A stretch of DNA of 10,933 bases from Anaerolineaceae bacterium UBA700 (GTDB lineage: Bacteria > Chloroflexota > Anaerolineae > Anaerolineales > Anaerolineaceae), in NCBI GenBank assembly GCA_002298885.1, contig DBMK01000037.1, positions 1 to 10,933 of the forward strand, in the 5' to 3' direction. The notes under the pieces were generated by a model. That model was not told the DNA's origin. It saw nothing but the letters and a program-made list of their open reading frames with translations, and ran no database searches. Positions 1 through 6,493 of this stretch are shown here, piece after piece. How positions within the stretch are numbered: position 1 is the first letter of the stretch; every line of letters starts with the position of its first letter. The translations under genes and the position numbers were made by a program.

Positions 1-50
1 GGTTTTGGATTATTTTGCCGGCCGGTAGGCCGGCAAAATAATCCAAAACC
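1..50. repeat. Perfect 23-bp inverted repeat (hairpin) after the ATPase gene
   Basis: Positions 1-23 and 28-50 are exact reverse complements around the 4-nt loop GGTA. The stem ends 1 nt from the stop codon of the minus-strand ATPase gene (52-54). It has a GC-only core (GCCGGCC) flanked by AT-rich arms. On both strands the core is preceded by T-rich and followed by A-rich sequence, so the usual U-tract of an intrinsic terminator is missing inside the visible part. The window starts at its outer edge, so the repeat may extend further left and a U-tract beyond it cannot be excluded. A role in 3'-end formation or mRNA protection for the ATPase transcript is inference from position. Confidence 0.85.
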
Positions 51-51
51 A

Positions 52-2805
52 TTATTCCTTTCGCCTTCGGATCCATTTGAAAATTTCCACCCCGATGAAC
101 ACCAGGCTACTCAGGCCCAGGCTGATCGCCAGATCCTCGGCGGAAAGAGCCTGCGTTTTGAACACTTGCTGCAGGAAAGGCACGTAGATCACCGCCAGTT
201 GCAGCCCCAGGGTCAGGATCACGCTGCCCAGCAGCAGCCTGTTCGAGAACAGTCCCTGCCGGAAGATCGACTCGCGGTCCGAGCGCAGCGCCAGCACGTT
301 GCCCATCTGCGAAAGGGTCACCGTGGTAAAAATCATTGTCTGCCAGCCGGGATGGCCCGTGCTCCACGCCCAATACCCCATCCCCAGCGCTACGGCCGCC
401 AGCAGCAGCCCGATCCAGAGAATATCGCGCCCCAACCCACGGCTGAAGATGCTCTCCTTGGGAGGATAGGGCGGGCGGCGCATCGAATTTGGTTCCGAGG
501 GCTCGACGGTCAGCGCCAGCCCGGGCAGCCCATCGGTCACCAGGTTGATCCACAGGATTTGCAGCGGCAGCAGGGGCAGCGGCATGCCGATCAAAGGCGC
601 CGCCAGCATCACCCATATCTCGCCGGTGTTGGAGGTGAGAGCGTACTTGATGAACTTGCGGATGTTGTCGTAGATGCGCCGCCCTTCCTCCACCGCGGCC
701 ACGATCGTGGCGAAGTTATCGTCCAGCAGCACCATGTCGGCCGCCTCCTTGGAGACGTCTGTCCCGGTGATGCCCATCGCCACCCCGATGTCCGCCTTTT
801 TCAGCGCCGGCGCGTCGTTGACTCCGTCGCCGGTCATGGCTACAATCTGGCCCTGGTTCTGCAGCGCCTGCACGATTTTGAGCTTGTGTTCCGGTGAGAC
901 CCGGGCGTAAACGGTCACGTCGGCGGCCACCTGTTCCAGCTCGGCCACGCTCAGTTTTTCCAGATCCTGCCCGGTGAGCACCCGGCCGCTCTCCTGCGTC
1001 CGCAGGATGCCCAATTCGCGGGCGATGTACGCCGCGGTAAGCGGATGGTCGCCGGTGATCATCACCGGGCGGATGCCTGCCGCCAGGGCGGTCTGAACGG
1101 CGTCCTTTACTTCGGCCCGGGCCGGATCAATCATGCCCACCAGCCCGATGAAAACCAGGTCCCGTTCCAGCGGCTCGGCTGCGTCGTCGGGGCGCGCGTT
1201 CGTGCGCAATTGGTAGGCCACCCCCAGCACGCGCATCCCGTTGCTCGCCAGGTTGTTGTTGCCCGCCATGATTCGCTGGCGCCAGGTTTCGTCCAGCGGC
1301 TGCGCCTGCCCCTCTATCCACACCTGACTGGAGATGTCCAGCAGCCCGTCGACCGCCCCCTTGGTGAATGCGATGAATCCTGCATCTTTATTCACGCGGA
1401 GCAGCTCATGCAGCACTGCGGTAGAAGACGTTTCCGCGTCCGGCATAGCGTGCACTGTGGTCATGCGTTTGCGTTCCGAATCGAACGGCAGCTCGGCCAG
1501 GCGCGGAGAATGTTTCTCCAGCTCCGCCTTCCACAGCCCGCTGCGCCCGGCGGCGATGACCAGCGCCCCTTCCGTCGGGTCGCCCACGGCGCTGAATTCG
1601 CCCGGGCTGCCCGCCGCCGGCTCCAGCGTGGCGTCGTTGCACAGCGCTCCGCCCACCAGAAGCAGTTTTATGGATGCCTGCTGATCCAGGCCTGGCAGAG
1701 GTTCGTCCTCCGGCCGGATCGACGGGCTGAAGCTGTGCACGTATTCCTTCAGGTCCATGCGCTCCCCGGCCACGTCCAGCACGGTCACGGTCATGCGGTT
1801 TTCGGTGAGCGTACCGGTCTTGTCCGAGCAGATCACCGTCACCGAACCCAGCGTTTCGACTGCCGGCAGCTTGCGGATGAGGGCTCGCCGTTTGAGCATG
1901 CGCTGGGCGCCCAGGGAAAGGGCAATCGTTACTACCGCCGGCAGCCCCTCCGGCACGGCGGCCACCGCCAGGCTGATCGCCGTCAGGAACATCAGGCGCA
2001 GCTCGTTGCCGCGCGCAATTCCCAGGACAAAAACTACCGCCACAATGATCAGCGCCGCAATTGCCAGGCCGCGCCCCACCTGTTCCAGCCGGCGCTGCAG
2101 CGGCGTGGCCTCCTGCCCCACGGATTGCAGCATGTCGGCGATTTTTCCCAATTGGGTGCGCATGCCGGTCTCGGTGACCACGGCTGCACCGCGCCCGTAG
2201 GTCACGATCGTGCCGCTGAAGACCGAGTTGGTACGGTCACTGATCCCCAGGCCTGGCTGCGGTAGGGGTTCAGTTTTCTTTTCCACCGGCTCCGATTCCC
2301 CGGTCAGCACGGCCTCCTGCACGCGTAAATTTGCGCTTTCCAGCAGCCGTCCGTCGGCTGGGACGGCGTTCCCCGCCTCCAGCAGCAGGATATCCCCCGG
2401 TACCAGCTCGCCTGCCCCGATCTCGGCGATGCGCCCATCCCGGCGCACTTTAACGTGGGGCACGGCCATTTTCTTCAGTGCTTCCATGGCTTTTTCGGCG
2501 CGGTACTCCTGGCTGAAGCCCAGGATGGTGTTCAGCACCACGATCGCCAGGATGGCGATGGCGTCCTCGCTGTCGCCCAGGAAGATCGAAATGACCGCCG
2601 AGACGATCAGGATGACCACCATGATCCCGGTCAATTGTTCCCACACGATTTTCCACGGGCTCTTGCCGCCCTTGTCGACCAGCTCGTTCCGGCCGAATTT
2701 TTCCAGCCGCTGCGCCGCTTCCGCGGCGCTCAGACCGCTCTCGCTGCCCGTTCCCAACTGCTTCAGCACGTCTTTTATTTCGGCCTGGTGCCATTCCTGT
2801 ACCAT
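52..2805 (-). CDS. P2-type cation-transporting ATPase, probable Mn2+ (Mn2+/Ca2+) exporter
   Basis: This 917-residue membrane pump is full length for the SERCA-like P-type family. In order it shows an N-terminal cation ATPase domain (about 5-75), TM1-2 (about 58-95), the actuator domain with TGES at 168-171, and TM4 with the PEGLP ion-binding turn at 285-289. The phosphorylation motif DKTGT follows with the acceptor Asp328, then nucleotide-domain motifs FDSERKRMT (441-449) and KGA (482-484), and the hinge GDGVNDAP (659-666). The C-terminal helices carry N726 and E729 (TM5), N754/T757/D758 (TM6) and Q833 (TM8). These match the SERCA ion ligands except that TM8 has Gln where SERCA has Glu. The start at 2803-2805 has an AGGTGA ribosome site at 2809-2814. 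Sequence alone would suggest Ca2+ transport. The yybP-ykoY riboswitch in the leader points to manganese export, as known for P-type ATPases such as lactococcal YoaB. The family call is firm; the ion is inferred. Confidence 0.95.
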   Translation of the reverse strand: MVQEWHQAEIKDVLKQLGTGSESGLSAAEAAQRLEKFGRNELVDKGGKSPWKIVWEQLTGIMVVILIVSAVISIFLGDSEDAIAILAIVVLNTILGFSQEYRAEKAMEALKKMAVPHVKVRRDGRIAEIGAGELVPGDILLLEAGNAVPADGRLLESANLRVQEAVLTGESEPVEKKTEPLPQPGLGISDRTNSVFSGTIVTYGRGAAVVTETGMRTQLGKIADMLQSVGQEATPLQRRLEQVGRGLAIAALIIVAVVFVLGIARGNELRLMFLTAISLAVAAVPEGLPAVVTIALSLGAQRMLKRRALIRKLPAVETLGSVTVICSDKTGTLTENRMTVTVLDVAGERMDLKEYVHSFSPSIRPEDEPLPGLDQQASIKLLLVGGALCNDATLEPAAGSPGEFSAVGDPTEGALVIAAGRSGLWKAELEKHSPRLAELPFDSERKRMTTVHAMPDAETSSTAVLHELLRVNKDAGFIAFTKGAVDGLLDISSQVWIEGQAQPLDETWRQRIMAGNNNLASNGMRVLGVAYQLRTNARPDDAAEPLERDLVFIGLVGMIDPARAEVKDAVQTALAAGIRPVMITGDHPLTAAYIARELGILRTQESGRVLTGQDLEKLSVAELEQVAADVTVYARVSPEHKLKIVQALQNQGQIVAMTGDGVNDAPALKKADIGVAMGITGTDVSKEAADMVLLDDNFATIVAAVEEGRRIYDNIRKFIKYALTSNTGEIWVMLAAPLIGMPLPLLPLQILWINLVTDGLPGLALTVEPSEPNSMRRPPYPPKESIFSRGLGRDILWIGLLLAAVALGMGYWAWSTGHPGWQTMIFTTVTLSQMGNVLALRSDRESIFRQGLFSNRLLLGSVILTLGLQLAVIYVPFLQQVFKTQALSAEDLAISLGLSSLVFIGVEIFKWIRRRKE

Positions 2806-2808
2806 AGC

Positions 2809-2814
2809 TCACCT
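2809..2814 (-). promoter_or_regulatory. Ribosome binding site of the ATPase gene
   Basis: AGGTGA on the minus strand lies 3 nt before the ATG at 2805 (6 nt from the end of AGG). It sits downstream of the leader hairpin and outside the riboswitch, so switching is more likely by termination than by blocking this site. Confidence 0.6.
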
Positions 2815-2836
2815 GTACTTTCCCGGTAATTAATTA

Positions 2837-2871
2837 AAGCGAGACCGCCACACGAAGTGGTGGTCTCGCTT
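2837..2871 (-). terminator. Riboswitch expression-platform hairpin (putative terminator)
   Basis: On the minus strand a 15-bp stem (2857-2871 with 2837-2851, one mismatch that reads as A·C in this RNA) closes a 5-nt loop, TTCGT. It is followed by CTTTAATTAATTA, a T-rich but interrupted tract. The 5' arm contains GCGAGACC and the following CCACCA, which are also the 3' strand of the aptamer. Terminator and folded aptamer are therefore mutually exclusive, the layout expected of a switch that is ON when ligand is bound. The interrupted U-tract makes termination strength uncertain. Confidence 0.7.
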
Positions 2872-2964
2872 AACATTCGAAGAATGCTGTAAATTGCCGG
2901 GAGACCTTCGCCTCCGTCTTGACGACAATCCCTCCTGCCGAAGCAGGCAGCTACTCCCCAACCA
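2858..2964 (-). promoter_or_regulatory. yybP-ykoY family (Mn2+) riboswitch aptamer
   Basis: Read 5' to 3' on the minus strand, the leader has the family's conserved blocks in the right order. GGGGAGTAGC is at 2950-2959. A P2 hairpin CCTGC-TTCG-GCAGG follows at 2934-2947, then GTCGTCA at 2920-2926. A GGAG/CTCC hairpin leads into CCGGC, and ATTG before GTCGTCA pairs with CAAT after CCGGC, closing the second arm. A small hairpin CATTC-TTC-GAATG lies at 2874-2886, and the 3' block GCGAGACC at 2863-2870. The outer stem forms between TGGTTGG (2958-2964) and the CCACCA following GCGAGACC, with one bulge. This family is established as a Mn2+ sensor that activates exporters, including P-type ATPases. 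Length (about 107 nt), order and placement just after a promoter and before a P-type ATPase all agree. The assignment is from motif memory; a covariance-model search would settle it. Confidence 0.9.
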
Positions 2965-2969
2965 AAGAA

Positions 2970-2998
2970 AGTTTATCCGTTTTAAATCCCGCTGTCAA
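2970..2998 (-). promoter_or_regulatory. Sigma70-like promoter of the riboswitch-ATPase transcript
   Basis: On the minus strand, TTGACA (2993-2998) is a perfect -35 box and TAAACT (2970-2975) a 4/6 -10 box, 17 bp apart. The predicted start, about 7 nt downstream near 2963, falls exactly at the 5' strand of the aptamer's outer stem. That independently supports both calls. About 15 bp upstream of the -35 lie two overlapping short palindromes, TGTATATACA (3014-3023) and AAGTACTT (3023-3030). They could be an operator, but nothing identifies a regulator. Confidence 0.7.
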
Positions 2999-3065
2999 GA
3001 TTTTTTCAAAACCTGTATATACAAGTACTTCTGCAGATGGCGTTGAAAAAGACTTTCGTCAGTGC

Positions 3066-4094
3066 TTAACTCGGCGGGGGCGCCGGCTTTTGGGTAAAAT
3101 CGAAGCAGTCCAGCATGTCGTCGGCGGCTGCATCACGCTGGTTGAGCGCAGGTAAATTAAAGATCTTTTCGCAGAAACGGACCAGGCTGACGTGCGATTT
3201 CTGCGTCTGGCAGATAAAACCTTGTCTGGCGTACGGGCTTATTACCAGGCAGCCGACTCGCGTTCCCAGCCGGAATTGAGTCCCGTCGCTCCATTGCTCC
3301 AGCGATGGCGGATCGATATGATCGTACCAGCCGCCCCAATCATCCCAGGTGATGAAAATTGCTGTACTTCCCCACAGCCCACCCTGGACAATGGCTTTAA
3401 CCTGGTTGACCGTCCAATTCATGCCATCCGTCACGTTGCCGGGCGGATGTTCGCTTAGGGGATCCGGGTTGTGCAAGATTTCCGGCGCATATACCCAGGA
3501 CACTGATGCCAGTTTGCCCGCGGCCGCGTCGGTCGCGAATTGCTGCGAAGTTCGGTTTGAGGCGTGACTCCCCAGCCCCGTAATATAGCTGAATGCATAC
3601 CCTCCATAGTTTGCCCAGGTCAACTTGGCTTTGGTCAGCAGTGCGGGTAACGAAGGTAATTTATATGGGGGGCGCAGCTTTTTGGGGTCGGTGGAATGGG
3701 GGTTATTGATGATCGGCGAAGCCGCCGTGATGAGCATCAGGTGGTTGGGCGTGGACGGTCCTGCAACGTCTGTAAAATAGTGGTCACACAAAGTGAATTG
3801 TTTGGCGTACGACCAATAAGCCGGGATCACGCTGCCATCATATTGCTGCCTGACGGCATTTGTGGCCCTCACCAGCCAGGCCTCGTGGGTATGATTGGGG
3901 TCCGTAGGCGGCGGATTGGGCGCCGCCGTCAGGGTTGCATCTCCTTCGACTCCCGGGAATTTTCCAAAATAAGTGTCGAAGGCATGGTTCTCTTTGACGA
4001 TGATCACGACATGCTGGATAGGCCCGGTCGAAAGCATTTCTGCCTGTTTCGTTAGCTTTTTCTTGGGAGGTTTCGTTTGACTGCTGGGGGACAT
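3066..4094 (-). CDS. Phosphoesterase of the phospholipase C / acid phosphatase (PF04185-type) superfamily
   Basis: The 342-residue product hydrolyses an unidentified phosphate mono- or diester, judged by family. The N-terminal strand and metal motif HVVIIVKENHAFDTYFG starts at residue 28 (E35, N36). The presumed nucleophile motif GPSTPNH is at 112-118 (S114), and WDDWGGWYDH at 250-259 supplies the second metal-binding acidic cluster. GTRVGCLVISPYARQGF (from 277) and SHVSLVRF (300-307) are the usual C-terminal elements. It is shorter than the 450-700 residues common among secreted members. No signal peptide is visible: the start is polar and Lys-rich, and the in-frame sequence upstream to the nearest stop has no start codon. 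Either it is cytoplasmic or it uses an unusual export route. The ribosome site is weak (AGG about 10 nt before the ATG). No convincing terminator follows; the riboswitch-ATPase unit lies downstream on the same strand. Its GC content is visibly lower than that of the flanking genes. Substrate unknown. Confidence 0.85.
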   Translation of the reverse strand: MSPSSQTKPPKKKLTKQAEMLSTGPIQHVVIIVKENHAFDTYFGKFPGVEGDATLTAAPNPPPTDPNHTHEAWLVRATNAVRQQYDGSVIPAYWSYAKQFTLCDHYFTDVAGPSTPNHLMLITAASPIINNPHSTDPKKLRPPYKLPSLPALLTKAKLTWANYGGYAFSYITGLGSHASNRTSQQFATDAAAGKLASVSWVYAPEILHNPDPLSEHPPGNVTDGMNWTVNQVKAIVQGGLWGSTAIFITWDDWGGWYDHIDPPSLEQWSDGTQFRLGTRVGCLVISPYARQGFICQTQKSHVSLVRFCEKIFNLPALNQRDAAADDMLDCFDFTQKPAPPPS

Positions 4095-4135
4095 AGATAC
4101 TATACCTGTAATGGAAGAAATATGTTCGCAGAGCC

Positions 4136-4166
4136 ATTATACAACTTGATTTATCAATATTGTCAT
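4136..4166 (-). promoter_or_regulatory. Putative promoter of the phosphoesterase gene
   Basis: On the minus strand, ATGACA (4161-4166, 5/6 to -35 consensus) and a perfect TATAAT (4136-4141) are separated by 19 bp, slightly long. The predicted start near 4129 gives a leader of about 35 nt before the ATG at 4094. It interleaves with the plus-strand promoter at 4146-4173. Confidence 0.5.
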
Positions 4167-4173
4167 ATATAAT
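4146..4173 (+). promoter_or_regulatory. Putative promoter of the acd-iorA-iorB block
   Basis: TTGATT (4146-4151) and a perfect TATAAT (4168-4173) are 16 bp apart on the plus strand, predicting a start near 4180 and a leader of about 88 nt. The -35 lies inside the small inverted repeat TTGAT-TT-ATCAA (4146-4157). Another short one, TGGC-ggtaa-GCCA (4175-4187), sits at the predicted start. Either could be an operator; no regulator is indicated. The rest of the 4095-4267 spacer is AT-rich with no further feature that I can support. Confidence 0.5.
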
Positions 4174-4256
4174 TTGGCGGTAAGCCATTTGTAAAGTTAT
4201 CTATCCCTTTTTTTCGTTATATCAAGGTAAAATTAAAGAATAATCCCCACCCCTCT

Positions 4257-4263
4257 GGAGGAG
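4257..4263 (+). promoter_or_regulatory. Ribosome binding site of acd
   Basis: GGAGGAG, a strong Shine-Dalgarno, lies 4 nt before the ATG at 4268 (6 nt counted from GGAGG). It fixes the start, which also gives the usual N-terminus of the family. Confidence 0.8.
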
Positions 4264-4267
4264 ATGC

Positions 4268-6367
4268 ATGCAAAGTGACCTGCTGCCATTTTTTGCGCCG
4301 CGTGGCGTGGCCATCATCGGCGCATCGGCAAGTCCCAATAAGCTGAGTTTTGGCATCCTGCGCAACATGACCCTTTACGGCTATACGGGTCAGGTCGCGC
4401 CGGTCAACCCGAAAGCGGACGCCATCCTCGGCCTGAAGTGCTACGCCGACGTTGCCAGCGTGCCGGACCCGGTGGACCTGGCAGTGGCGGTGCTGCCCGC
4501 CCCGGCTATCCCCGAAACGCTCGAAGCCTGCGGGCAGCGCGGCATCAAGGCCGTCACCATTATTTCCGGGGGGTTCAAAGAGGTGGGCGAGAGCGGCCTG
4601 AGCCTGGAGCGGACTTGCCTGGAGATCGCCCGGCGCTACGGCATGCGCCTGGTTGGCCCGAACTGCGTGGGCACCCTGGACCTGTACACCGGCCTGGATA
4701 CCACCTTCATCAACGGCGTGCCGGATAAGGGCGGCATTGGCTTCGTCTCCCAGTCTGGAGCGGTCGGTGGCGGGGTGGTGGACCTGCTGCGCGGCAAGAA
4801 AATCGGTTTTTCCAATTTCGCCAGCCTGGGCAACGAGGCCGACGTTACCGAATCGGACGTGATCGAATACCTGGCGCAGGACGAGCACACCCGCGTCATC
4901 GCCGTGTACGTCGAGATGATCCGCGACGGCAGACGCTTCGTCGAGGTCGCCTCGAAAGTAACCCCTTACAAACCGATCGTCCTGCTCAAGGCCGGGCGTA
5001 CCAGCGCCGGGGCGCGCGCCGTATCCTCGCACACCGGCTCCCTGGCCGGCTCCCATGCCGCCTACCAGGCCGCCTTCCAGCAGTCTGGGGTCATCGAGGT
5101 CGACTCGGTCGAAGAGCTGTTCGATATTGCCGTGGCCCTCGATTTCCAGCCCCTGCCGCGCGGCCGGCGCACCGTGCTGCTGACCAACGCCGGCGGCCCG
5201 GCCGCCCTGGCCTCGGACAGCCTGGCTGCTAACGGCCTGCTGATGGCCGATCTTTCACCTGAGACCACGCAGACCCTGCGCGCCAGCCTCAACCCGGCCG
5301 CCCAGGTCGGCAACCCGGTCGACATGCTTGGTGGGGCGGAGCCGCCCGAGTACGCCCTGGCCCTCAAGAGCGTGCTGGCCGACCCCAACGTCGACATGGC
5401 CATCCCCATCCTGGTGCCCCAGGCGCTGGTCGACCCGGTTGAGGTGGCTCGCCAGGTCAGCCTGGTGGCTTCCGGCAGCGGCAAGCCGGTGGTGGCCTGC
5501 CTGATGGGCGAGGTCAGCGTCGGCGGCGCCCGCCAGGTGCTGCACACCAACCACGTGCCCATGTATCCTTTCCCGGAGAGCACCGGCAAAGTCCTGGGCG
5601 CCCTGTGGCGCTACAGCCAATGGCGCAGCCGCCCAAACGAGCCTGAGACCGCCCTGGACAATATCCGCCCGGAACGGGCCCAGCGCGGCCTCGATCAGGC
5701 CGGAGGCGAAACCTCGCTGGCCGAGGCGCAGACGCGCCCGCTGCTCGAGGCTTATGGTATCCCCCTGGTTGCCGGCGGCTTCGCTGCCTCCGCCCCCGAG
5801 GCCGTCCAGATTGCCCGCCGGGTTGGGTTCCCGGTGGTATTGAAGGTCGTCTCACCCGATATCCTGCACAAGTCCGAGGCCGGCGGGATCAAATTGAATG
5901 TTAAGGACGAAGCGGACGTGGCACGGCAGTACCAGGCTCTCATCGACGAGGTGTCATCCCGACTGCCGGAGGCGCGCCTGCAAGGGGTGCTGGTCGAGGC
6001 CATGGCGCCCAAGGGCCAGGAGGTCATCGTGGGCATGCGCCGCGACCCCAATTTTGGCCCGCTGCTCATGTTCGGCCTGGGCGGAATTTACGTTGAGTTG
6101 TTCGGCGACGTGGCCTTCCGGGTCGCCCCGCTCACCCGTTCCGACGCCCTGTCCATGATCCAGCAGACTAAAGCCGGGCGCCTGCTCGGCGGCTTCCGCG
6201 GCCAGCCCGAGGCCGACCTGGAGGCGGTGGTAGACGCCATCCTGCGCCTCAGCCGGCTGGCCCTCGATTTTACCCAGATCGAGGAGGTCGAGATCAACCC
6301 CCTCCTCGTCTTCCCCAAAGGCCAGGGCGCCCTTGCCCTGGACTGCCGGGCAATCCTGGGTATCTAG
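4268..6367 (+). CDS. acd: ADP-forming acyl-CoA (acetyl-CoA) synthetase, fused alpha and beta subunits
   Basis: The enzyme converts an acyl-CoA + ADP + Pi to the free acid + ATP + CoA, a substrate-level phosphorylation step ending fermentation. The 699 residues match a fused alpha-beta form. The CoA-binding Rossmann domain (about 8-140) includes VAIIGAS (14-20) and GPNCVG (130-135). The succinyl-CoA-ligase-like domains carry SQSGAVGG (161-168) and SSHTGSLAG (253-261), where His255 is the expected phosphohistidine. A linker around 445-482 leads to an ATP-grasp domain (about 483-699). That domain has HKSEAGG (534-540), whose His534 probably matches the second, relay histidine of archaeal beta subunits, RDPNFGP (592-598) and EVEINPLLV (673-681). 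The gene precedes iorA and iorB on the same strand, suggesting the natural substrates are aryl-acetyl-CoAs (indoleacetyl- or phenylacetyl-CoA) rather than acetyl-CoA alone; that is inference from context. The stop codon lies inside the hairpin at 6364-6426. Related acyltransferases (Pat-type) are excluded because no acetyltransferase domain is present. Confidence 0.93.
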   Translation: MQSDLLPFFAPRGVAIIGASASPNKLSFGILRNMTLYGYTGQVAPVNPKADAILGLKCYADVASVPDPVDLAVAVLPAPAIPETLEACGQRGIKAVTIISGGFKEVGESGLSLERTCLEIARRYGMRLVGPNCVGTLDLYTGLDTTFINGVPDKGGIGFVSQSGAVGGGVVDLLRGKKIGFSNFASLGNEADVTESDVIEYLAQDEHTRVIAVYVEMIRDGRRFVEVASKVTPYKPIVLLKAGRTSAGARAVSSHTGSLAGSHAAYQAAFQQSGVIEVDSVEELFDIAVALDFQPLPRGRRTVLLTNAGGPAALASDSLAANGLLMADLSPETTQTLRASLNPAAQVGNPVDMLGGAEPPEYALALKSVLADPNVDMAIPILVPQALVDPVEVARQVSLVASGSGKPVVACLMGEVSVGGARQVLHTNHVPMYPFPESTGKVLGALWRYSQWRSRPNEPETALDNIRPERAQRGLDQAGGETSLAEAQTRPLLEAYGIPLVAGGFAASAPEAVQIARRVGFPVVLKVVSPDILHKSEAGGIKLNVKDEADVARQYQALIDEVSSRLPEARLQGVLVEAMAPKGQEVIVGMRRDPNFGPLLMFGLGGIYVELFGDVAFRVAPLTRSDALSMIQQTKAGRLLGGFRGQPEADLEAVVDAILRLSRLALDFTQIEEVEINPLLVFPKGQGALALDCRAILGI

Positions 6368-6426
6368 TTTGGTTCTTGTTGTTTTTCCGGTGCGGAGCAT
6401 CGGAAAAACAACAAAAACCAAACTAG
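6364..6426. repeat. 30-bp-arm inverted repeat between acd and iorA, spanning the acd stop codon
   Basis: Arms 6364-6393 and 6397-6426 pair across a 3-nt loop (gga) over 30 positions, with one mismatch (C·A in the plus-strand RNA) and one G·U. The TAG stop of acd (6365-6367) is in the 5' arm. In the plus-strand RNA the 5' arm is T-rich and the 3' arm is A-rich (CGGAAAAACAAC). The first bases after it are TTCTTTTG, a short T-rich stretch that could serve as a weak U-tract. It may be a terminator or an RNA-processing/stability hairpin between the cistrons. Confidence 0.85.
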
Positions 6427-6431
6427 TTCTT

Positions 6432-6460
6432 TTGCGTTTATTCGTCTACATTCGTGTTAT
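6432..6460 (+). promoter_or_regulatory. Weak candidate promoter upstream of iorA
   Basis: TTGCGT (6432-6437, 3/6) and TGTTAT (6455-6460, 4/6) are 17 bp apart, right after the hairpin, about 34 nt before the iorA start. If real, iorAB could be transcribed separately from acd. The match is poor and may be chance in an AT-rich spacer. Confidence 0.25.
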
Positions 6461-6481
6461 TAGTGGATAAGCTCTTCCCCT

Positions 6482-6486
6482 GGAGG
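6482..6486 (+). promoter_or_regulatory. Ribosome binding site of iorA
   Basis: GGAGG lies 7 nt before the ATG at 6494. A TTG codon directly before it (6491) would be only 4 nt away, so the ATG is chosen. Confidence 0.75.
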
Positions 6487-6493
6487 TAAATTG

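Noticed and set aside
1045..2265. Plus-strand open frame of 406 codons opposite the ATPase gene
   Set aside because: It is antisense to a clear full-length P-type ATPase, has no ribosome site or recognisable domain, and is rich in Arg, His and Gln as expected of a GC-rich shadow frame.
3046..3060. GAC-gaaa-GTC followed by TTTTT as a terminator of the phosphoesterase gene
   Set aside because: The stem is only 3 bp, too weak to support a terminator call.
2872..3065. Possible small protein gene between the ATPase and the phosphoesterase
   Set aside because: The segment is explained by the riboswitch leader and promoter; the plus-strand frame at 2919-3155 has no ribosome site and overlaps the phosphoesterase 3' end.
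3838..4188. Minus-strand frame starting 94 nt upstream of the phosphoesterase and running into it out of frame
   Set aside because: Considered as a frameshifted signal peptide; its start is not a hydrophobic signal sequence and the in-frame gene already begins with the family's normal first motif.
4264..4278. ATG 4 nt upstream of acd giving a four-codon frame (ATG CAT GCA AAG TGA)
   Set aside because: It abuts the Shine-Dalgarno too closely to initiate well; likely chance from the ATGCATG sequence.
6491..6493. TTG as iorA start codon
   Set aside because: It is followed immediately by an ATG with better spacing to GGAGG.
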